Positions 58,149 to 64,000 of a DNA stretch of 64,000 bases are shown in pieces. The translations under genes were made by a program, and so were the position numbers. Source of the stretch: Bryobacteraceae bacterium. Lineage in GTDB: Bacteria > Acidobacteriota > Terriglobia > Bryobacterales > Bryobacteraceae. The stretch is from the NCBI GenBank assembly GCA_041394945.1, contig JAWKHH010000004.1, positions 1,178,001 through 1,242,000 of the forward strand. Direction: 5' to 3'. Each line of letters begins with the position of its first letter. Within the stretch, counting starts at the first letter, position 1. The notes below the pieces were generated by a model. The model was not told the origin of the DNA. It saw nothing but the letters and a program-made list of their open reading frames with translations, and did not search any database.

Positions 58149-58937
58149 ATGTCCGACACCATTCCCGGCGTGCTCAGCCGCATTGTCGCCCACAAAAACG
58201 ACGAGCTTGCCGGCCGTGTGTCTACACGCGACTCGCTCGAAGAGGCTGCCTCCGCCCGCCGTGCTGCTCGCCGTGATTTCCACGCCGCCCTTGCCGCGCG
58301 CCGGCCTTCGATCATCGCCGAAGCCAAGAAAGCCTCGCCCTCCAAAGGGCTGCTCGCCCCCGATTTCGACCCCGCCCGCATCGCCCGCGCATACGCTGAG
58401 GGAGGCGCGTCCTGCCTCTCCGTCCTCACGGACGAGCGCTTCTTCCAGGGCTCCCTCGCCGACCTCGAAGCCGCCCGCGCCGCGTGTCCCCTCCCCGCCC
58501 TCCGCAAGGATTTCACTCTCTCCGAATTCCACGTCGTCGAGGCCGCCGCGCATGGCGCAGACGCCATCCTGTTGATCGCCGCCATCCTCTCCGCCGGTCA
58601 GATGACCGCCCTTCGCGAACTGGCTGAAAAGCATGGAATGGCCGCGCTCGTCGAGGTCCACGACGAAGAAGAACTGCTCAAGGCCATCGACTCCGGCGCC
58701 GCCATCATCGGCGTCAACAACCGGAATCTCCACGATTTCTCGGTATCTCTGGAAACCTCCCTCCGCCTCGCCGACCTCATTCCCGAACCTACGCTTCGCG
58801 TCAGTGAAAGCGGGATCCATTCGCCGGACGACGTCCGCCGCCTGCTCGATGCAGGCTATCAATCGTTCCTCGTCGGTGAACACCTCATGCGCTCCGGCGA
58901 CCCGGTCGCCGCCTTGCGCGCCCTCACGGCGGCATGA
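58149..58937 (+). CDS. trpC: indole-3-glycerol-phosphate synthase
   Basis: 262 residues. IIAEAKKASPSKGLLA near 54, DFTLSEFHVVEAAAHGADAILLI and IIGVNNRNLHDFSVSLETS are the usual motifs, with catalytic Lys and Glu residues in place. Converts carboxyphenylamino-deoxyribulose phosphate to indole-3-glycerol phosphate in tryptophan synthesis. First gene of the trp/aro operon; overlaps trpF by 4 bp. The 56 bp upstream, to the divergent sulfatase, hold three TACGA repeats but no clear promoter. Confidence 0.97.
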   Translation: MSDTIPGVLSRIVAHKNDELAGRVSTRDSLEEAASARRAARRDFHAALAARRPSIIAEAKKASPSKGLLAPDFDPARIARAYAEGGASCLSVLTDERFFQGSLADLEAARAACPLPALRKDFTLSEFHVVEAAAHGADAILLIAAILSAGQMTALRELAEKHGMAALVEVHDEEELLKAIDSGAAIIGVNNRNLHDFSVSLETSLRLADLIPEPTLRVSESGIHSPDDVRRLLDAGYQSFLVGEHLMRSGDPVAALRALTAA

Positions 58938-59542
58938 TGATCAAGATTTGCGGCATCACCAACGCCGCCGACGCCCGGCAAGCCGTTGAAGCGGGCGCGG
59001 GCGCTCTTGGCATCAACTTCTGGCCGCGCAGTCCTCGTTTCTGCCCGGTCCAAAGCGCCCTGGGGTTCGTTCCCTCCATTCCGGAAGGGGTTCTCCGCGT
59101 TGGTGTGTTCGTGAATGAATCCGCCGAAACCATCGGTGAGACCTGCCGCCTGCTCCACCTCGACGTCGCCCAGCTCCACGGTACGTGCCAGCCGCCACCG
59201 GGCGTCCGCACCTGGAAGGCCATCGCGGTCGACGTGAAGTTTGCTTCGGCAGCACTCGACGACCCGGCGCACGAGGCCTTCCTCGTCGACGCCCCCGCCG
59301 GCCAACTCCATGGCGGCTCCGGCCGGGTTTTCGACTGGAACCTCGTCCGCGGCGCCGGGCGCCCCATCGTCCTTGCCGGCGGACTCGGCCCCGACAACGT
59401 CGCCCGCGCCATCGCCACGGCCCGCCCGTGGGGAGTCGACGCCTGCTCGCGGCTGGAAGCCGCGCCCGGAATCAAGGATCATCAGAAGGTGGCCGCCTTC
59501 ATCAGCGCGGCCCGCCGGGCAACCGAAAGTCTTCAACCATGA
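58934..59542 (+). CDS. trpF: phosphoribosylanthranilate isomerase
   Basis: 202 residues. KICGITNAADARQAVEAGA with the general-base Cys, INFWPRSPRFC and the catalytic Asp in VDAPAGQLHGGSGRVFDW are diagnostic. Isomerises phosphoribosylanthranilate, the step before TrpC. Overlaps trpC and trpB by four bases at each end (ATGA), so translation is coupled. The encoded protein is of normal length. Confidence 0.97.
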   Translation: MMIKICGITNAADARQAVEAGAGALGINFWPRSPRFCPVQSALGFVPSIPEGVLRVGVFVNESAETIGETCRLLHLDVAQLHGTCQPPPGVRTWKAIAVDVKFASAALDDPAHEAFLVDAPAGQLHGGSGRVFDWNLVRGAGRPIVLAGGLGPDNVARAIATARPWGVDACSRLEAAPGIKDHQKVAAFISAARRATESLQP

Positions 59543-60756
59543 ACCAACCACCCATCGAATCGCAGCCGGACGCCGGGGGCCATTTCGGTCCCTACGGCGG
59601 CCGCTTCGTCCCAGAGACACTGATGTCGCCGCTCGAAGAGGTGGAACAGGCGTGGCGCAAGTCACGTGAGGACCGGGCGTTTCAGTCTGAACTGAAAGAG
59701 TTACTTGAGAAGTTCGCCGGCCGCCCCACGCCCCTCTATCTCGCCCGGCGCCTGTCGGACTCCCTCGGCGGCGCGCGCATCTATCTCAAGCGCGAAGACC
59801 TGCTCCACACCGGCGCTCACAAGATCAACAACTGCCTCGGCCAGGTGCTGCTCGCCCGACGCATGGGCAAAAAGCGCGTCATCGCCGAAACCGGAGCCGG
59901 ACAGCACGGCGTCGCCACCGCCACCGTCTGCGCATTGTTCGGGCTCGACTGCACCGTCTACATGGGCGAAGAGGACATGCGCCGGCAGCGCCTCAACGTC
60001 TTCCGCATGCGCCTCCTCGGGGCCAAGGTCGTCGGCGTCGCCGCCGGAAGCCGCACCCTCAAAGACGCTATCAGCGAGGCCATGCGGGACTGGGTCACCA
60101 ATGTCGAAACCACGCACTATCTGCTCGGTTCCGCACTCGGCGCGCACCCCTACCCGGTGATGGTCCGCGACTTCCACCGCTGCATCGGCGACGAAGCCCG
60201 CGGCCAGATCCTCGAAGCCGAAGGGCGTCTCCCGGATTCCTGCATCGCCTGTGTCGGGGGCGGCAGCAACGCCATCGGCCTGTTCTATCCATTCATCGCC
60301 GATACGTCCGTACGCCTCGTCGGTGTCGAGGCCGGCGGCCGCGGCGGTGAACTCGGCCACCACGCCGCGCGCTTCTCCGGCGGCTCCCCGGGCGTTCTCC
60401 AAGGCACGCGCAGCTATTTGCTACAGGACGCCGACGGCCAGATCGCCCTCACTCATTCCGTCTCGGCCGGGCTCGACTACGCGAGCGTCGGCCCCGAGCA
60501 CGCCTGGCTGCATGACCGCCAGCGCGCCGAGTACGTGAACTGCTCCGACAAGGACGCCCTCGCCGCCGCGCTCCGTCTTTCCCGCACCGAAGGAATCATC
60601 CCGGCGCTCGAATCCGCGCATGGAATCGCTGAAGCCATCCGCCGCGCGCCTTCCGAACCCGGCGCCGTCTACATCGTCAACCTCTCCGGCCGCGGCGACA
60701 AGGATATCGATATTTACCGCGAAAACTTCCCCGAGCTCGACGAGGCAGCTCGATGA
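59539..60756 (+). CDS. trpB: tryptophan synthase beta chain
   Basis: 405 residues. PLP Lys in HKINNCLGQVLLA, with ETGAGQHGVATATVCALFG and the phosphate-binding GGGSNAIGLFYPF, all canonical for TrpB1. Condenses indole with serine. ATG 59539 overlaps trpF by 4 bp; the frame is open upstream but the earlier part is a shadow of trpF. Works with TrpA as the alpha2beta2 complex. Confidence 0.98.
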   Translation: MNQPPIESQPDAGGHFGPYGGRFVPETLMSPLEEVEQAWRKSREDRAFQSELKELLEKFAGRPTPLYLARRLSDSLGGARIYLKREDLLHTGAHKINNCLGQVLLARRMGKKRVIAETGAGQHGVATATVCALFGLDCTVYMGEEDMRRQRLNVFRMRLLGAKVVGVAAGSRTLKDAISEAMRDWVTNVETTHYLLGSALGAHPYPVMVRDFHRCIGDEARGQILEAEGRLPDSCIACVGGGSNAIGLFYPFIADTSVRLVGVEAGGRGGELGHHAARFSGGSPGVLQGTRSYLLQDADGQIALTHSVSAGLDYASVGPEHAWLHDRQRAEYVNCSDKDALAAALRLSRTEGIIPALESAHGIAEAIRRAPSEPGAVYIVNLSGRGDKDIDIYRENFPELDEAAR

Positions 60757-61583
60757 CCCGTATCGCCACGCGCTTCGAAGCCCTCCGGGACAAAGGCCAC
60801 CGCGCCCTCGTCGCCTATGTCACCGCGGGCGACCCGACGCCGGAACGTACGCCGTCCATCGTCGCCGCGCTTGAACGTGGCGGCGCCGACATCATCGAAC
60901 TGGGCGTACCCTTCTCCGACCCCGTCGCCGACGGCCCCGTCATCCAACTCGCCAGCGAACGCGCGCTCGCGGCCGGTACCACCCTGGTCCGCGTCCTCGA
61001 CATCGCCCGCGAAATCCGCCGCGCCTCCGAAATCCCACTGCTGCTGTTCAGCTACCTCAACCCGCTGCTCCGCCACGGCTTCGATCGGCTCGCCGCCGAA
61101 GCCCGCGACATCGGCATCGACGGGTGCCTCATCACGGACCTCAGCGTGGAAGAAGCCGCCGAGGCCGTCGCCAAGCTGCGCCTTGCCGGCCTCGACATCG
61201 TCTTCCTTGCCGCGCCTACCTCCACGCCCCGCCGCCTGAATCTGATCGCCGAGTACTCCTCAGGATTCGTCTACCTCGTCTCGCGCGCCGGCGTCACCGG
61301 AGAGCAGGCGAAGCTCTCCGATAGCATCGGTCCCTTGGTCTCGGCGATGCGGCAGGCCACCCGGCTGCCCCTCGCTGTCGGTTTCGGGATCTCCACGCCC
61401 GAGCAGGCCGCGCAGGTGGGAGAATGGGCCGATGCCGTCGTGGTGGGCAGCGCCTATGTCCGCCTCGTCGAGAAGTACGGCGCCGCTGCGGACTTGGAGC
61501 AGCGCCTGGAAGAGTTCACGCGCCGGTTGAAGGCGCCCCTGGAGATGCCCGTTGCAGGATCCTCTCGAACCGTTGACCGTTGA
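60753..61583 (+). CDS. trpA: tryptophan synthase alpha chain
   Basis: 276 residues. IIELGVPFSDPVADGPVIQ carries the catalytic Glu and Asp; the phosphate loop FGISTPEQAAQV and DGCLITDLSVEEA match the family. Splits indole-3-glycerol phosphate into indole and glyceraldehyde 3-phosphate. Overlaps trpB by 4 bp. Its last 32 bp overlap the proposed start of the chorismate mutase gene. Confidence 0.97.
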   Translation: MTRIATRFEALRDKGHRALVAYVTAGDPTPERTPSIVAALERGGADIIELGVPFSDPVADGPVIQLASERALAAGTTLVRVLDIAREIRRASEIPLLLFSYLNPLLRHGFDRLAAEARDIGIDGCLITDLSVEEAAEAVAKLRLAGLDIVFLAAPTSTPRRLNLIAEYSSGFVYLVSRAGVTGEQAKLSDSIGPLVSAMRQATRLPLAVGFGISTPEQAAQVGEWADAVVVGSAYVRLVEKYGAAADLEQRLEEFTRRLKAPLEMPVAGSSRTVDR

Positions 61584-61890
61584 GCAGGCCGAAGCCGCTC
61601 TCGACGAGTGCCGCCACCAGATCGACGATGTGGACCGCCGCATCGTCGGCCTGCTGAACGAACGCGCGCGCATCGTCGAAGTAGTGGGTGACGTCAAACA
61701 GCGCGCCGCGATGCGCGTCTATGAACCCAAGCGAGAGGAACTGGTGTACGCCAACGTCACCGGCTCCAACGGTGGTCCCCTTCCCTCGCCCTCGGTGCGC
61801 CGCATCTACGAGCGCATTATCGACGAGATGCGGACTCTCCAGCGGGACCGCATGGCCGCCCGCGCGATCAACGAGGAACCCAAACCGTGA
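61552..61890 (+). CDS. chorismate mutase, AroQ class (monofunctional)
   Basis: 112 residues, all-helical. LDECRHQIDDVDRRIVGLLNERARI would be the first helix, with the active-site Arg residues, then DVKQ (Lys) and YEPKREE (Lys, Arg, Glu) in the second. Converts chorismate to prephenate for Phe and Tyr. TTG 61552 follows GGAG at 7 nt and overlaps trpA; TTG 61573 is an alternative. The 3' end overlaps the DAHP-synthase-like gene by 4 bp. Confidence 0.93.
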   Translation: MQDPLEPLTVEQAEAALDECRHQIDDVDRRIVGLLNERARIVEVVGDVKQRAAMRVYEPKREELVYANVTGSNGGPLPSPSVRRIYERIIDEMRTLQRDRMAARAINEEPKP

Positions 61891-62900
61891 TCGTCGTCAT
61901 GGAGGAAGGCGCCACCGAGCACCAGATCCAGACTGTCATCGATCGCATGATCGATCTTGACTTCACTGTCCACCGCTCCACCGGCCAGTCGCTCACCGTG
62001 ATCGGCGGTGTCGGGCCCGAGGACCGCGTCGACCCCGTCGACCTCGAAGGCCTGGCCGGCGTCAAAGTCTGTCACCGCATCGAATCGCCGTACAAGCTCG
62101 CGCACCGCCACTTCCGTCCGGAAGGCGGCGTCATCCGCGTCGGAAAGGCAGAAATCGGCTCTACCGCCATCGCTCTCGCCGCCGGCCCTTCCCTCATCGA
62201 GAACCGCCGCCAGATCGAACGCGTCGCCGGGATCGTCGCCGAGGCGGGCGGCCAGATCCTGCGCGGCCGCTGCGACCCCGTCCGACCCGGTTTCGCCGAG
62301 CCCGAGCCGATCGAACCGGCGCTCGAAATGCTCCGCCTCGCCGCCGACGCGCATGGACTCGGTGTGCTCGCCGAAGCGTGCGATCCGGCCCAGACCCCTC
62401 TCATCGCCCAGTTCGCCGACATCATCCAGGTGAGCAGCCAGAACATGCAGAACTTCCGCCTCCTCGGCGCGGTTCGCGCCGCCGGCAAACCCGTTCTGCT
62501 GAGGCGCGGTGTTTCGGCCACGCTCGAGGAACTGCTGATCTCGGCCGAGTTCGTCCTCACGGCCGGTAACTACGACGTCATGGTTTGCGAATGCGGCATC
62601 CGGACCTTCGAAAGCCACACCGCGAACACCATGGACATCGGCGCCATTCCCACGCTCCGCAAGTGGTCCCACTTGCCCGTCCTCGCCGACCCCAGCCGCG
62701 GCTCCGGCCGCCGCGACAAGGTGATCCCCATGGCTCTCGCCGCCGCCGCCGCCGGCGCTCACGGCCTGCTCATCGAACTCCACCCGGACCCGGACCATGC
62801 CCGCGCCGACGGCGGCCAGGCCCTCAGCCCCGCCCAGTTTCTGGAACTCGCCGCGCGGCTCCGTCAACTCGCTCCGGCCGTAGGACGGACCTTCGGATGA
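61887..62900 (+). CDS. type I-beta DAHP-synthase-like protein with degenerate active site
   Basis: 337 residues with the ferredoxin-like N-terminal regulatory domain (about 1-70) and the TIM barrel of type I-beta DAHP synthases. The metal Cys is Ser102 (AAGPSLIE, normally AGPCSVE), the metal His is Arg271 (DPSRGSG, normally DPSHxxG); Glu297 and Asp308 remain. The KPRTSPYSFQG loop is gone (RCDPVRPGFAEPEP), ARN is SQN, LLKRG is LLRRG, CERG is CECG. Barrel segments such as NMQNFRLLGAV and SHLPVLADPS are kept. A canonical aroF/aroG elsewhere is expected. Coupled to chorismate mutase and tyrA. Confidence 0.9.
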   Translation: MIVVMEEGATEHQIQTVIDRMIDLDFTVHRSTGQSLTVIGGVGPEDRVDPVDLEGLAGVKVCHRIESPYKLAHRHFRPEGGVIRVGKAEIGSTAIALAAGPSLIENRRQIERVAGIVAEAGGQILRGRCDPVRPGFAEPEPIEPALEMLRLAADAHGLGVLAEACDPAQTPLIAQFADIIQVSSQNMQNFRLLGAVRAAGKPVLLRRGVSATLEELLISAEFVLTAGNYDVMVCECGIRTFESHTANTMDIGAIPTLRKWSHLPVLADPSRGSGRRDKVIPMALAAAAAGAHGLLIELHPDPDHARADGGQALSPAQFLELAARLRQLAPAVGRTFG

Positions 62901-63763
62901 AAAACGAGGGAACGAACCAAACGATCGATACCGTCGCCATCGTTGGCGTCGGCTTGATCGGCGGGTCGTTCGCCCGCGCCCTCCGCGAGCGCGCAGGTTT
63001 TCACGGCCGTATCCTCGGCGTGAGCCGGCCCGAGTTTGCCGGCGCCGCCGTCAGGGCGGGAGTGATCGACGAAGCCGTCACGCTCGAAGACGCCGCCGCC
63101 CGCTCCGGATTTCTCTACCTCTCGGCGGCCATCGGCCGCATCGCCGCCACCGTCGCCACCCTCGATCCGTACTTGAAAGCCGGCGCGCTCGTCACCGACG
63201 CCGGCAGCACAAAGCGCCGGATCATGGACGCCGGCGCTGCTATCCGCCGCGGCGTCTTCGTCGGCGGCCATCCGATGGCAGGCAAGGAACAACGCGGCAG
63301 CGCCGCCGCGGACCCCGATCTGTTCGCCGGCCGGACCTACTTTCTCACTTTCGCCGCCGAGGACCACAAGCAACTACCGGCGGTTCTCCAGCTTCGCCGC
63401 TGGCTCGGCGCCTTCGGAGCCAACGTTGTCGAGATCGAGCCCGCCGCGCACGACAGGCTCGTGGCGTTCACCTCGCACCTCGGGCAGCTTGCGTCGACCG
63501 GCCTTGCCTTAACCGTGGATAGGCAAGTCGCCGAACGCGCCCGAACCGGCGCCGGCAGCGGCATTATCGACATGACGCGGCTCGCAATGAGTGGATGGGA
63601 TGGGTTATGGTCCGATATCCTGGCCACCAATCATGACGCTATCGGCGCCGCTTTGGATGCCTATATCTCCGAGTTACAACGCATCCGCGCCAACCTCCAG
63701 GGCGACTTCGCCGCTGATTTCGACCGGGCCGCCGCGTTCGCCGCAAAACTGCGAAAATCCTGA
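62897..63763 (+). CDS. tyrA: prephenate dehydrogenase
   Basis: 288 residues. Rossmann motif VAIVGVGLIGGSFARAL at about 12, GGHPMAGKEQRG and TSHLGQLASTGLA (catalytic His) are the TyrA signature. Oxidatively decarboxylates prephenate to 4-hydroxyphenylpyruvate with NAD(P)+. ATG 62897 overlaps the previous stop by 4 bp. No ACT domain, so end-product control may come from elsewhere. Last gene of the operon; 55 bp to the next gene. Confidence 0.95.
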   Translation: MKNEGTNQTIDTVAIVGVGLIGGSFARALRERAGFHGRILGVSRPEFAGAAVRAGVIDEAVTLEDAAARSGFLYLSAAIGRIAATVATLDPYLKAGALVTDAGSTKRRIMDAGAAIRRGVFVGGHPMAGKEQRGSAAADPDLFAGRTYFLTFAAEDHKQLPAVLQLRRWLGAFGANVVEIEPAAHDRLVAFTSHLGQLASTGLALTVDRQVAERARTGAGSGIIDMTRLAMSGWDGLWSDILATNHDAIGAALDAYISELQRIRANLQGDFAADFDRAAAFAAKLRKS

Positions 63764-63818
63764 TCCGCAAACCGCGTTTCAGTGCTACACTGGGTCCAAT
63801 CACCTGGAGGAGGTGCGA

Positions 63819-64000
63819 GTGGCCTCATCGGCGCTTTTGCCTGCGCAGCCGGCGTTTGCCCCCGTCCGTGGCTGGTGCCCACCATCCACTTACTCGCGCG
63901 GCGATATCTTATTCCGTCAAGGCGACCCTGCGTCGTCTCTTTTTCTCGTCGATTCCGGATTGGTGCGAGTAACCTCTCAACTGGCTGACCGCCGTGAGGT
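63819..64000 (+). CDS. Crp/Fnr-family cyclic-nucleotide-binding regulator (3' end outside window)
   Basis: The first 60 codons of a cNMP-binding-domain protein: TYSRGDILFRQGDPASSLFLV and DSGLVRVTSQ match the start of the Crp/Fnr beta-roll. GGAGGAGG lies 5 nt before GTG 63819; a GTG six bases earlier is too close to that site. The helix-turn-helix, if present, is beyond the right edge. A TACACT box 30 bp upstream may be its -10. Confidence 0.85.
   Translation, partial: MASSALLPAQPAFAPVRGWCPPSTYSRGDILFRQGDPASSLFLVDSGLVRVTSQLADRRE

Overview
The window is high-GC, gene-dense bacterial chromosome and looks like an Acidobacteriota genome of the Solibacter/Bryobacter type. That assignment is an inference from gene content. 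The indicators are an Oar-like TonB-type outer-membrane protein with a carboxypeptidase-regulatory N-terminus, planctomycete-style DUF1501 and c-type cytochrome/DUF1549/DUF1553 proteins, many metabolic enzymes with twin-arginine-like signals, secreted PPC-domain proteases, and a compact trp/aro operon. I saw no rRNA, tRNA, CRISPR array, intact insertion sequence or phage module.

Layout. 1-5.2 kb: a truncated M19 dipeptidase, a BON-LysM protein, a polyprenyl-phosphate sugar transferase, and the operon rpsA - HU - HIT with a clear sigma70 promoter. 5.2-15.4 kb: cell-wall M15 and membrane M48 peptidases, a PQQ-propeller protein carrying EF-hand loops, a methyltransferase, UDP-glucose dehydrogenase, an orphan hydrogenase-maturation-type protease, a LysR regulator divergent from a galactonate-dehydratase-like enzyme, Maf and DUF72. 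15.5-25.9 kb: two paralogous secreted trypsin-fold proteases with different C-terminal modules, flanking a 1025-residue TonB-type receptor, a lipoprotein and a small LEA-like protein. 25.9-40.6 kb: two Gfo/Idh/MocA oxidoreductases, a PAP2-type membrane protein, a MoxR-VWA operon, an operon DUF1501 - DapA-like - RraA-like - LOG, an exported intradiol dioxygenase, and a cytochrome/DUF1549/DUF1553 protein. 40.6-50.2 kb: HrpB helicase, a GOB-like B3 metallo-beta-lactamase-fold protein, a four-gene operon (TIM-barrel - DegT - enolase superfamily - MGDG-type glycosyltransferase), a PIG-L deacetylase, and decayed remains of a small ORF plus HNH nuclease cassette. 50.2-58.1 kb: PhoD phosphatase, two convergent class-A-like serine hydrolases, and an operon of sulfatase, an exported glucan-water-dikinase-like protein and serine hydrolase. 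58.1-63.8 kb: trpC-trpF-trpB-trpA-chorismate mutase-DAHP-synthase-like-tyrA, chained by overlapping stop/start codons. The window ends in a truncated Crp/Fnr regulator.

How the genes work together. Two themes dominate. One is outward-facing polymer use: proteases, receptor, sulfatase, phosphatase, exported oxidoreductases and aldolase- or dehydratase-like enzymes. The other is housekeeping: S1/HU, Maf, HrpB and aromatic amino-acid synthesis. Convergent genes are packed so tightly that nearly every facing pair overlaps or abuts at its 3' ends.

The most interesting points are: (1) the DAHP-synthase homologue in the trp operon keeps the fold but has lost two of four metal ligands and several phosphate-binding residues; (2) the 969-residue exported dikinase has glucan-water-dikinase-like domain order and is translationally coupled to a serine hydrolase and next to a sulfatase; (3) a GOB-type Q-x-H-x-D-H metallo-beta-lactamase-fold protein; (4) fossil HNH/small-ORF debris in the largest non-coding gap. 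Function calls come from reading motifs by eye. No database search was run.
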